From contig NZ_CANLRP010000008.1 in the NCBI RefSeq assembly GCF_947493425.1, forward strand, positions 1-64,000: DNA of 64,000 bases, read 5' to 3'. The stretch comes from an uncultured Microscilla sp. (lineage in GTDB: Bacteria > Bacteroidota > Bacteroidia > Cytophagales > Microscillaceae). Within the stretch, counting starts at the first letter, position 1. Every line of letters starts with the position of its first letter. The translations under genes were made by a program, and so were the position numbers. The notes below the pieces were generated by a model, which saw nothing but the letters and a program-made list of their open reading frames with translations, ran no database searches and was not told where the DNA came from. Shown in pieces: positions 50,637-57,137 of this stretch.

Positions 50637-51215
50637 ATGATAAAAATTACTTTGGCTTCTGGTTCGCCTCGCCGCAGGGAGTTACTTGCGTCGTTGGGGG
50701 TTAACTTTGAGGTACGTACCAAACCTATAGATGAGTCGGTGGGCGATGCTCAACCACCACACGAGGCCGCCCAATACCTTGCGCGCCTTAAGGCTCAAGC
50801 TTTTGAGGATGATATTCTACCCAATGAGTTAATTATTACCGCCGATACGGTGGTGATTCATGGCGATAAAATATTGGGCAAACCCCAGGATAAGGCACAC
50901 GCCCAACAAATGTTACTGGCGCTCTCTGGCGACACGCATGAGGTGGTGACGGGGGTTTGTATTTATTACCAACATAAGTATGAAGTTTTTGCCGAAACTA
51001 CTCAGGTGGTGTTCAAACGTCTTACTACACAAGAGGTCAATTATTATATTGAACATTATCAACCGTTTGACAAGGCGGGGGCGTATGGTATTCAGGAGTG
51101 GATTGGAATGGTGGGCATTGAACGCATCGAGGGCGATTATTATAATGTGGTAGGCTTGCCTTTGCAAAAAGTATACGCCAGGCTTAAGGCAATAGCCCCT
51201 GAAATATGGGGCTAA
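50637..51215 (+). CDS. maf: Maf family nucleoside-triphosphate pyrophosphatase
   Basis: 192 residues. The signature ASGSPRRRELLASLGVNFE at the N-terminus gives the phosphate-binding S/R/R residues. ADTVVIHGDKILGKPQD holds the catalytic Asp and Lys, SGDTHEVVTGV the next block, and the end is AYGIQEWIGMVGIERIEGDYYNVVGLPL (two pieces: AYGIQEWIG and GDYYNVVGLPL). The I-Q-x-x-x-x-x-I-x-x-I-x-G-x-Y-x-N pattern marks the dTTP/UTP-hydrolysing subgroup. It removes modified nucleotides and is linked to septum arrest in other bacteria. Its TAA overlaps the TAG of the convergent gene by two bases (CTAA at 51212-51215). Confidence 0.95.
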   Translation: MIKITLASGSPRRRELLASLGVNFEVRTKPIDESVGDAQPPHEAAQYLARLKAQAFEDDILPNELIITADTVVIHGDKILGKPQDKAHAQQMLLALSGDTHEVVTGVCIYYQHKYEVFAETTQVVFKRLTTQEVNYYIEHYQPFDKAGAYGIQEWIGMVGIERIEGDYYNVVGLPLQKVYARLKAIAPEIWG

Positions 51216-52459
51216 CCCAGCCCTCGGTTGTGAGCCACTACTTCTTCTAAAAATACTTGAATATGCAGTGCCTGAGGGTTTTTCTTAGGAATGATGGGCT
51301 CGTATTTTTTGTGCGGATACTCCAAGGTTGTCCAACACGGTTTGCCTTGTTGGTTCAATATTTTTATGCCTCGACGGGTTCTTTTTAAACCATATATTTC
51401 TTTGAGGGGGATGTGGATGTTGCGCAATCGTTGGTTATAGCTAAAGGCATACACGAGGTGCTCTTGGGTAATGTGGATGTGATGCAGGGCAAAACGTTGT
51501 TTGTTTTTGAAAAAAAGGTCTAAGGAATACACCAGGCCTAAGACTCCTGCCAACCCAAACATAGGGATACCAAAAAACGAAATGGCTCCGGCACTTGCAC
51601 CTGCCACTCCTAACATTGCCCCTGTCCAGTCTAAAGGCAGGGTTCCTATTCCTTTCATCCCGGTTTGGGGTACAATAAAACGACGTTCATGCTTAATTTC
51701 GGCAATAGGGTTTGCCCAATGGTGTGCTTTGATAGAGGGCAAGTCGGGGTAGATATTGGGCTGGTGCTCGTTTACTGCTACTACTTGCTTCAAAAACTGG
51801 ACAATGTTGCCATATTCTTCGGTGTTTTTGGGAACAAGCAATTGCCCTGCCTGACTACCTGCAGCATGGGTACTTTTGATCAACAAGCCTTGGGGGATTT
51901 CTTCTACAAAACCAATGTCTTTGAGTGCCACCATCAACTGATGGGCTTTGTCTCTAATATAACTAGACTCAATGGCAATGTCGTTGGTGGTTTTGCCAGC
52001 AAACAGGTTTACCAGCTTCATAATAATATACACCCCAAAGCCCAACTGAAAAAGGGTAAGCCAACCCTGCACTCCTGTAGGGATGATTCCTGCACCCAAC
52101 GCAAAAAAATTAATGACCCAAATCCCACCCAAACCTACATAAAATTTGGCTTTAGGGTGTAAGCCTTTGGGCTTGTAAAAGTACTTGCCCAGGGGAATCG
52201 GTACAGACTTGAATTGTTGTTGGTTTGATAAAAACACCTCTTCTGCCAATGCCAAGGCTTTGTCTACACTTTTGGTCAGTTGGCGCTGGCGGGCTTCGTC
52301 TACCAGGCGGTCGTAGTGTTTCCAAAAGTGAGGGGGTTCGTTGAAACTCTCAGCGTTAAGGTCATCGTTAGCCAAGGGGTATTGTTGCCACAATTCATCT
52401 CCCTTTTGTGTCAGGTTGCTCTCAATAGCAGATAATTGATTTAAAGAAGCCTCTTCCAT
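51212..52459 (-). CDS. membrane protein, tandem array member 1 (duplicated 2TM + PH-like unit)
   Basis: 415 residues from MEEASLNQ (an in-frame extension to 52534 is unlikely). It has the array's start motif ELWQQYP...PPHFWKHYDRLVDEARQRQ. Then come a TM pair (about 98-150), a soluble segment (about 160-260), a second, Gly/Ala-rich TM pair (about 275-325) and a C-terminal beta-rich domain (HHIHITQEHLVYAFSY, NIHIPLKEIYGLKRT, then a closing helix VFLEEVVAHN). Compared with its about 240-residue paralogues the 2TM-plus-beta unit looks doubled. The beta domain resembles PH/YcxB-like domains in strand pattern only. Function unknown. Confidence 0.75.
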   Translation of the reverse strand: MEEASLNQLSAIESNLTQKGDELWQQYPLANDDLNAESFNEPPHFWKHYDRLVDEARQRQLTKSVDKALALAEEVFLSNQQQFKSVPIPLGKYFYKPKGLHPKAKFYVGLGGIWVINFFALGAGIIPTGVQGWLTLFQLGFGVYIIMKLVNLFAGKTTNDIAIESSYIRDKAHQLMVALKDIGFVEEIPQGLLIKSTHAAGSQAGQLLVPKNTEEYGNIVQFLKQVVAVNEHQPNIYPDLPSIKAHHWANPIAEIKHERRFIVPQTGMKGIGTLPLDWTGAMLGVAGASAGAISFFGIPMFGLAGVLGLVYSLDLFFKNKQRFALHHIHITQEHLVYAFSYNQRLRNIHIPLKEIYGLKRTRRGIKILNQQGKPCWTTLEYPHKKYEPIIPKKNPQALHIQVFLEEVVAHNRGLG

Positions 52460-52575
52460 ATTGAGTGTTGTTGTTGGGTGTATTCTTTTATATGCAACGA
52501 TGCCAAACCTGTAAGTGTTTGTGGCAAGGAACAATTTATTAATGATTCAACAGATGTTTCCTTTGTTGGTAATTA

Positions 52576-52739
52576 TAAGGAATGGTGTAAAAATAAATTT
52601 CTATAGTTTAATAAAATATTTTGTTGCTAGACACGGCAAAAAATCGGCTAATAGCAGCGCTATTCGGCTATTTTTTAACAAAGTATAGCCTCAAAAGATG
52701 AGGTTAAGAATGTAAATTTATTTTGGTACCATTCCTAAG
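52576..52739. mobile_element. MITE (family R4), copy 2
   Basis: 164 bp, inverted with respect to 25631-25795 and almost identical throughout. Its right terminal repeat (ACCATTCCTAAG) overlaps the end of the gene at 52735-53406 and supplies that gene's TAG stop codon. No target duplication can be read with confidence. Confidence 0.85.
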
Positions 52740-53406
52740 TGGCCACCTCATATAAAAACAGTCGCAGGGCGGTATAACCTTTCATCTCTTGAGGCAATAT
52801 TATTTCATAATTGTTGGTTTTATCTAAGTCTTGCCAACTTTCGGCTCCCCCTCGTCCTACCAGTTTTATTCCTTTTTTGTGTTGCAACAAGGCTTCTATT
52901 TGATTGTAAGGTACATATACAATGGCCTCTTTAATATTGTAACAGTACTGTAAACGATATACCAAACGCCGTACCTCAAGCCTCACCTGAATGTCTACTT
53001 TTCCTTCCAGTGAATTTTTGTCAGGAAAATAACCAATAACAATCACCCCAATGGCTAACATCGTACTGATAGACGCCCAATGAAAGTTAGCTAGCAATAA
53101 AACTATAGCAGTCGTTGCTAACACACCAAAAACTACCACCACAGCAGTGGAGGGTTCACCTTGTTCAATGTCGCTGTCTGCACAATCAAACTTGGGTACT
53201 TTTGTCCAGTATTTGGCAAGCAATTGAGCGACTTTATCTTCGGATTTTACGGGAGTACGCTCTACGGGTTCACTTTGTTCCGCTTTTGCCTCCTCAATTA
53301 GCCGTTCATAAGCCTTCCAAAAATCCTCATCAAAACGTTGGGGATTCTGACGTTGCCATTGTTGTTGCCATAAGGCATTGCTTGGTGGTTCTATTGGTTT
53401 ATTCAT
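52735..53406 (-). CDS. membrane protein, tandem array member 2
   Basis: 223 residues: start motif LWQQQWQRQNPQRFDEDFWK with AYERLIEEAKAEQ, a variable linker, a TM pair (about 92-135), then the beta-rich C-terminal domain (LEVRRLVYRLQYCYN, IVYVPYNQIEALLQ, GIKLVGRGGAESWQDL, IILPQEMKGY) with a last helix LRLFLYEVAT. It ends earlier than its paralogues (no NR/HN-rich tail). Its stop codon lies in the MITE, so the original C-terminus may have been trimmed by the insertion. 42 bp separate it from member 3. Confidence 0.75.
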   Translation of the reverse strand: MNKPIEPPSNALWQQQWQRQNPQRFDEDFWKAYERLIEEAKAEQSEPVERTPVKSEDKVAQLLAKYWTKVPKFDCADSDIEQGEPSTAVVVVFGVLATTAIVLLLANFHWASISTMLAIGVIVIGYFPDKNSLEGKVDIQVRLEVRRLVYRLQYCYNIKEAIVYVPYNQIEALLQHKKGIKLVGRGGAESWQDLDKTNNYEIILPQEMKGYTALRLFLYEVAT

Positions 53407-53448
53407 TGTGTATCGTTTTTTTTGATCTACTTATTTTTTTATCATTTT

Positions 53449-54165
53449 TCAACGAGTTCTTTGTTGATGACTATGCCTCACCAACTCTTGCAAAAAGAAC
53501 TTTATACGATTAAAATCGGCCATGTCTTTGTATAACAACACAGGGTAAAACACCCCTTTGGTATTACCTTGCCATGTTTCTTGCTTTTTATGTCCTACTA
53601 TTCTTACCACTTCCCCTTCTTCTTGTAGTCCTGCTATCCAATCATAACGTATCTTGACAGTATTATAAGTCTTTGCCTGATCGCCTCTGAAATGATATAC
53701 TAACTGATGTGGTTCAACGACAATTTTTATTTCCAAGGCTATCTTTTGGTCTGGCTTGTTACTCGCAGAGCTTAGCATTTTTATCAAGATGGCAATCATT
53801 GCCACTACCATGCACCCAACGGCAAGCTCCAAAACACCTGTGAATAAGGCAATTGCTCCCGTCGCCAACGCAAACAATGACGTAATTAAACTCAGAGAAA
53901 CGCTACATCCCGCATTGTTCTCTGGTGTATGTCTTACATAATGTAATTCGGGTAACTTATTCTTATTCACCCAATATTTGGCAACAAGTCTTTTGGCGGT
54001 ATGGTTTACAGGCACAGGGGCAATCACAGGTTTATTCCGGAACAACATCCTGGACTGTTCAATTAACGCCTCATAATCTGCCCAAAAATCCGGTATGTAG
54101 TTTCTGTATACTTGCCACATACCAGCTGCCTTGTTTTCTAACTCGTGCGGATTTATTTTTTTCAT
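53449..54165 (-). CDS. membrane protein, tandem array member 3
   Basis: 238 residues. The start KAAGMWQVYRNYIPDFWADY is identical to that of member 4, even at DNA level over 59 bp (54071-54129 against 55324-55382). Then a linker with TAKRLVAKYW (also in member 2 as QLLAKYW), a TM pair (about 100-145), a beta domain (VVEPHQLVYHFRG, IRYDWIAGLQEEG, VVRIVGHKKQETWQG) and a closing helix with His/Arg-rich tail. The shared KYW block before the TM pair places members 2 and 3 closest to each other apart from the converted N-terminus. Confidence 0.75.
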   Translation of the reverse strand: MKKINPHELENKAAGMWQVYRNYIPDFWADYEALIEQSRMLFRNKPVIAPVPVNHTAKRLVAKYWVNKNKLPELHYVRHTPENNAGCSVSLSLITSLFALATGAIALFTGVLELAVGCMVVAMIAILIKMLSSASNKPDQKIALEIKIVVEPHQLVYHFRGDQAKTYNTVKIRYDWIAGLQEEGEVVRIVGHKKQETWQGNTKGVFYPVLLYKDMADFNRIKFFLQELVRHSHQQRTR

Positions 54166-54330
54166 GAGGGCTATTTTATGGGCTACTTGTCTGATTCACC
54201 TTCATCACATCTTGTATAAAGTGTTTTACCCCATCAAAGTAGGCCACCTCATTACTAATAGTCAAATGAAAGTAGGGTTTATGGTGATTGTCGTACCAGG
54301 GTGTATCATTATCACACCAAATGGTCATTC
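54166..54330. other. intergenic stretch upstream of array member 3
   Basis: The antisense reads like a remnant of the array's C-terminal beta domain: on the minus strand TISNEVAYFDGVKHFIQDVM (54194-54253) resembles the closing helix of members 4-6 (VASFIRDVI). This suggests a decayed additional paralogue truncated by the R5 repeat. Confidence 0.4.
54176..54330 (-). pseudogene. probable remnant of a seventh array member
   Basis: The minus-strand frame covering these bases encodes RMTIWCDNDTPWYDNHHKPY and then FHLTISNEVAYFDGVKHFIQ, ending DVMKVNQTSSP. This matches the W-x-D/N...I-x-x-x-x-x-F...F-I-x-D-V tail of members 5 and 6. Everything N-terminal of it is replaced by the GC-rich R5 repeat at 54331-54390. 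No start or TM segment remains. It is thus a 3' fragment of a former paralogue, probably cut by repeat insertion or recombination. Confidence 0.5.
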
Positions 54331-54390
54331 TCCGCCTCGCCTGCTCCGAGCTTGTCCTCGGAGGGCAGTGTCCACACTGCCCGATCGAAA
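54331..54390 (+). repeat. GC-rich hairpin repeat R5, copy 3
   Basis: CCGCCTCGCCTGCTCCGAGC...GTCCTCGGAGGGCAGTGT...CGATCGAAACC: contains CTCCGAG-CTTGTC-CTCGGAG and GGCAGTGT-CC-ACACTGCC hairpins. Inverted match of 50469-50530. Confidence 0.75.
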
Positions 54391-54510
54391 CCGCAAACTT
54401 TGCAATTCTCAACAAAGTTGCTCATTTTTTATAAGAAAACCCTGCCAGTAGGAGTGAAAGCTAACAATTCATAATCTATCAAATGAATACGAATCAGCAG
54501 GCACTATTAT

Positions 54511-54646
54511 AAAATCAATGATTCGAATATCTATGAGCCGTTACTTCCCCGAATACAAGTTCGGTTTACAACTCCGAGCTTGTATTCGGAGGATTTTCAA
54601 CTTAACGCCAACAAAATAAGGCTGAGTCCAGCTGACGCAACCATTG
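54511..54646. repeat. repeat family R3, copy 3 (short form)
   Basis: Matches the outer parts of 13814-14087 (GATTCGAATATCTATGAGCC..., GGCTGAGTCCAGCTGACGCA) but lacks about 150 internal bases. The loss could have arisen by recombination between the two CCCCGAA palindromes of the long form. The retained palindrome is at about 54548-54594. Confidence 0.75.
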
Positions 54647-54710
54647 TTACTCGACCTTTATAAAAAAACAAGTACCTTTCCTAATAGTATCTAATCACAT
54701 ACATTCTCGC

Positions 54711-55442
54711 TTAGGGGTTTAATTGACGGTTAGATTTTGCTACTGCTGATAAAAAATCATATATAGGTGGATGTTGGGCTATACCAGCCGGAATAACCAC
54801 TTTGTTGTACGTTCTACCGGAAGCATCGTACCAAACCTGCCCTTGTGGGCTTACCAACTGTATGGTTTGACTCTGATTTTTTCTTACATTTATCACTGTA
54901 GCATAAGGCACTTGTACGGCAATTACATATTGCTTACTTGGGCTGTATGCTACTCGCTTGGTACACGTCAAACCATCAAGGGCAAAATCAAAACTGTAAT
55001 ACGCAGTATACTTTTTGCTTCTAAAACTTCTCCTAATGAACATTGCCAATATTGCTCCCAAGAGAAAAATCAAAAACTCTTTAAACAACAAGGCAATTAG
55101 GCTAAATAACATAACTCCAACAAACAACATCACCTTTAATAAAGTAAAGCACCCCCTTACACTTGCTCGCTTTCCTTCTATACAAGTAAAGCTCCGCTGA
55201 TTGGGTAGGTATTGCCTTGTCAAATCTGCCCAAACCAAATAAGGGGCAACCATCCCCAAAGGTAAAGAAGCAGGTGCTTGCATCAACGCCTGTTGGTTTT
55301 GTTTTGCCTTTGCCAGTATGCTTTCATAATCTGCCCAAAAATCCGGTATGTAGTTTCTGTATACTTGCCACATACCAGCTGCTTTCTCTTCTAATTGATC
55401 TACATCTTTTTGATCTACATCTTTTTGATCTATATCTTTCAA
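54711..55442 (-). CDS. membrane protein, tandem array member 4
   Basis: 243 residues. The N-terminus has a tandem DIDQKDVDQKDVDQ run from a 15-bp repeat (about 55396-55440), followed by the start motif KAAGMWQVYRNYIPDFWADY shared with member 3. A linker with VWADLTRQYLP, a TM pair (about 100-150), a beta domain (FDFALDGLTCTKRVAYS, VQVPYATVINVRKNQ, GQVWYDASG, VVIPAGIAQHPP) and a closing helix YDFLSAVAKSNRQLNP complete it. Residues VPY before the helix-facing strand are shared with member 2 (VPYNQI) and member 5 (IPYKTI). The gap to member 5 upstream is 12 bp. Confidence 0.77.
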   Translation of the reverse strand: MKDIDQKDVDQKDVDQLEEKAAGMWQVYRNYIPDFWADYESILAKAKQNQQALMQAPASLPLGMVAPYLVWADLTRQYLPNQRSFTCIEGKRASVRGCFTLLKVMLFVGVMLFSLIALLFKEFLIFLLGAILAMFIRRSFRSKKYTAYYSFDFALDGLTCTKRVAYSPSKQYVIAVQVPYATVINVRKNQSQTIQLVSPQGQVWYDASGRTYNKVVIPAGIAQHPPIYDFLSAVAKSNRQLNP

Positions 55443-55454
55443 GATGGTTTTATT

Positions 55455-56279
55455 TTATGGTTGTTTCATCCGGTTTGCATAATTTGCATTGATCACATCT
55501 CTTATAAAAGACGCCACTTGATTGAAAGCCACTATGCGTTGGTCAATCATCAGGTGAGAATGAGACTTACGGTCGCTGTCTACCCATTTCGTCCCACTTT
55601 TTGGCTGAATGCGCACCCCTTGTTCTTCAGTATATATATAGCCAATGGTTTTGTAAGGAATTTGTAACTGCCTTACCCGTGGTTTTAATTGGCTGTTTTG
55701 ATATACTGCTTTTTTTTCATAAGTGATATAATCAGGCGAAAACTCATAACTATAGTAGAGGATAGGCACAGCTCGGCGGTCAGCAGAGTCTTTGACACTA
55801 AAAATAGTGATCAAAATAGCCACACAAATTATTGACACTAAGTAGTAAGCAAAGAAAAATGTAAGTACAGCCGTTAAGCTGATTAAAAAGAGTCCTAGCA
55901 GCTTTACCATATCAGCACAACCTTCTGGCGCTACCTGTCCTGGAGTCACCATTTCCTCGTGGTATTGTAGCTTCAAAGGCAGTTTGTCCCAATAGGGTAC
56001 CATGAGCTTTACCCAAGGCAAATAAGCATGTTCGGCAGTAACAATTGTGGCTGTTTGCTGGGTTTGTGCTACGGCTACAGCTACAGGTGCAGTTGCTTGT
56101 ACTTGTTGCTGCCTTAGTTGCCCCTGGCGGGCTTTTGCCAATAGTTGCTCATAGTCTGCCCAGAACACTTTTAAGCGTTGTTTTTTCCGGGTTGAGTGAA
56201 GTTGTGTCACTCCTTGAGCATATTCCCGCCATTTTTGCGCGGCTTGATGTTCTAGTTGATTCTGATGTACGTTTTCCAT
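55455..56279 (-). CDS. membrane protein, tandem array member 5
   Basis: 274 residues. The start motif is AAQKWREYAQGV...KVFWADYEQLLAKARQGQ. A Gln/Ala/Val-rich linker (about 60-90) precedes YLPWVKLMVPYWDKLP, a TM pair (about 135-175), then the beta domain (YYSYEFSPDYITYEK, QIPYKTIGYIYTEEQG, GTKWVDSDRKSH) and a closing helix FIRDVINANYANR. It is 12 bp from member 4 and 9 bp from member 6, so members 6-5-4 form one transcription unit. Confidence 0.78.
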   Translation of the reverse strand: MENVHQNQLEHQAAQKWREYAQGVTQLHSTRKKQRLKVFWADYEQLLAKARQGQLRQQQVQATAPVAVAVAQTQQTATIVTAEHAYLPWVKLMVPYWDKLPLKLQYHEEMVTPGQVAPEGCADMVKLLGLFLISLTAVLTFFFAYYLVSIICVAILITIFSVKDSADRRAVPILYYSYEFSPDYITYEKKAVYQNSQLKPRVRQLQIPYKTIGYIYTEEQGVRIQPKSGTKWVDSDRKSHSHLMIDQRIVAFNQVASFIRDVINANYANRMKQP

Positions 56280-56288
56280 CTGCTTGTT

Positions 56289-57062
56289 TTATTGCTTACG
56301 TAAATAGTTGTACGACACTATATCACTGATAAAGGACAATACCTCGTTAAAGGCACTAAAACCTGAAGGTACCTTTAACTCTATGATTTGCCCTTGTTCT
56401 CTGCCCGATACCAGAAAACCATCCTCAACTCTCCACATATTCTGTACGTTTTCGTATTTCAATTCCCTCGTTACTTGTCTATTTGTGTGGTCTACCTCTG
56501 TCACTTTTAGCGCATAATGGTTTAACGAAATAAAGACTGTTTTTTGGGGAGGTTTATCGTAGTCATAGTCATAGTCATTGGCATCGTGTAGTTGGGTAGG
56601 TTTCTCTACCCACCACCACAACACCAATGCAGTAACCGTAGGCAATGTAAATATAAGCGCCTGAAAGAAACCCGTAAAAGCAGCTATTAAAGACCCCACC
56701 ACCAGCCCTCCTGTCAACAGCATAACCACACACCCTCTTAAAACAATTTCTCCTGCATTGACAGTTTTATTGTCATAAAAGATTCTTTTTGCCTCAAAAG
56801 GCGTATGCCAGGATTGATAAAACCTGGTCATCAACACATCTTGTATACATAAGGTAGTAGGCTGTGTTTCCTGAGTATTTAAAGAGAAGTCCTTTTGAGC
56901 GCTCACCGCTTGTCTTTGCTGAATCAAGGGTTCATAAGTTGCCCAAAATTGAGCTTCAAAAGTGTTGGAAAGGGGCAAATCTGTTTTGACTTGTTGCCAA
57001 TAGCTTTGCCATAGTTGCTTTGCCTGACCGTTTAGTTCAGCATATGTCATCTGTTGTGGCAT
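56289..57062 (-). CDS. membrane protein, tandem array member 6
   Basis: 257 residues and first in the transcription order. The start motif is QAKQLWQSYWQQV...FEAQFWATYEPLIQQRQ. It then has QDVLMTRFYQSW, a TM pair (about 125-170), an Asp/Tyr run (NDYDYDYDKP) and the beta domain (VFISLNHYALKVTEVD, ELKYENVQNMWRVEDG, IIELKVPSGF) with a closing helix FISDIVSYNYLRKQ. It is the most divergent beta domain of the set but keeps the strand order. A 75-bp gap separates it from smc, whose stop lies downstream on the same strand. Confidence 0.77.
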   Translation of the reverse strand: MPQQMTYAELNGQAKQLWQSYWQQVKTDLPLSNTFEAQFWATYEPLIQQRQAVSAQKDFSLNTQETQPTTLCIQDVLMTRFYQSWHTPFEAKRIFYDNKTVNAGEIVLRGCVVMLLTGGLVVGSLIAAFTGFFQALIFTLPTVTALVLWWWVEKPTQLHDANDYDYDYDKPPQKTVFISLNHYALKVTEVDHTNRQVTRELKYENVQNMWRVEDGFLVSGREQGQIIELKVPSGFSAFNEVLSFISDIVSYNYLRKQ

Positions 57063-57137
57063 TAGTTTGATACTTATATAACCACATAAACGAGAAAAAA
57101 GCGAGGCAGGTTGAGAAAAAAAACGGGATATACTTTA

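Noticed and set aside
55395-55441. 15-bp tandem repeat as a phase-variation switch
   Set aside because: The unit is a multiple of three, so copy-number change would only lengthen the protein, not switch it off.
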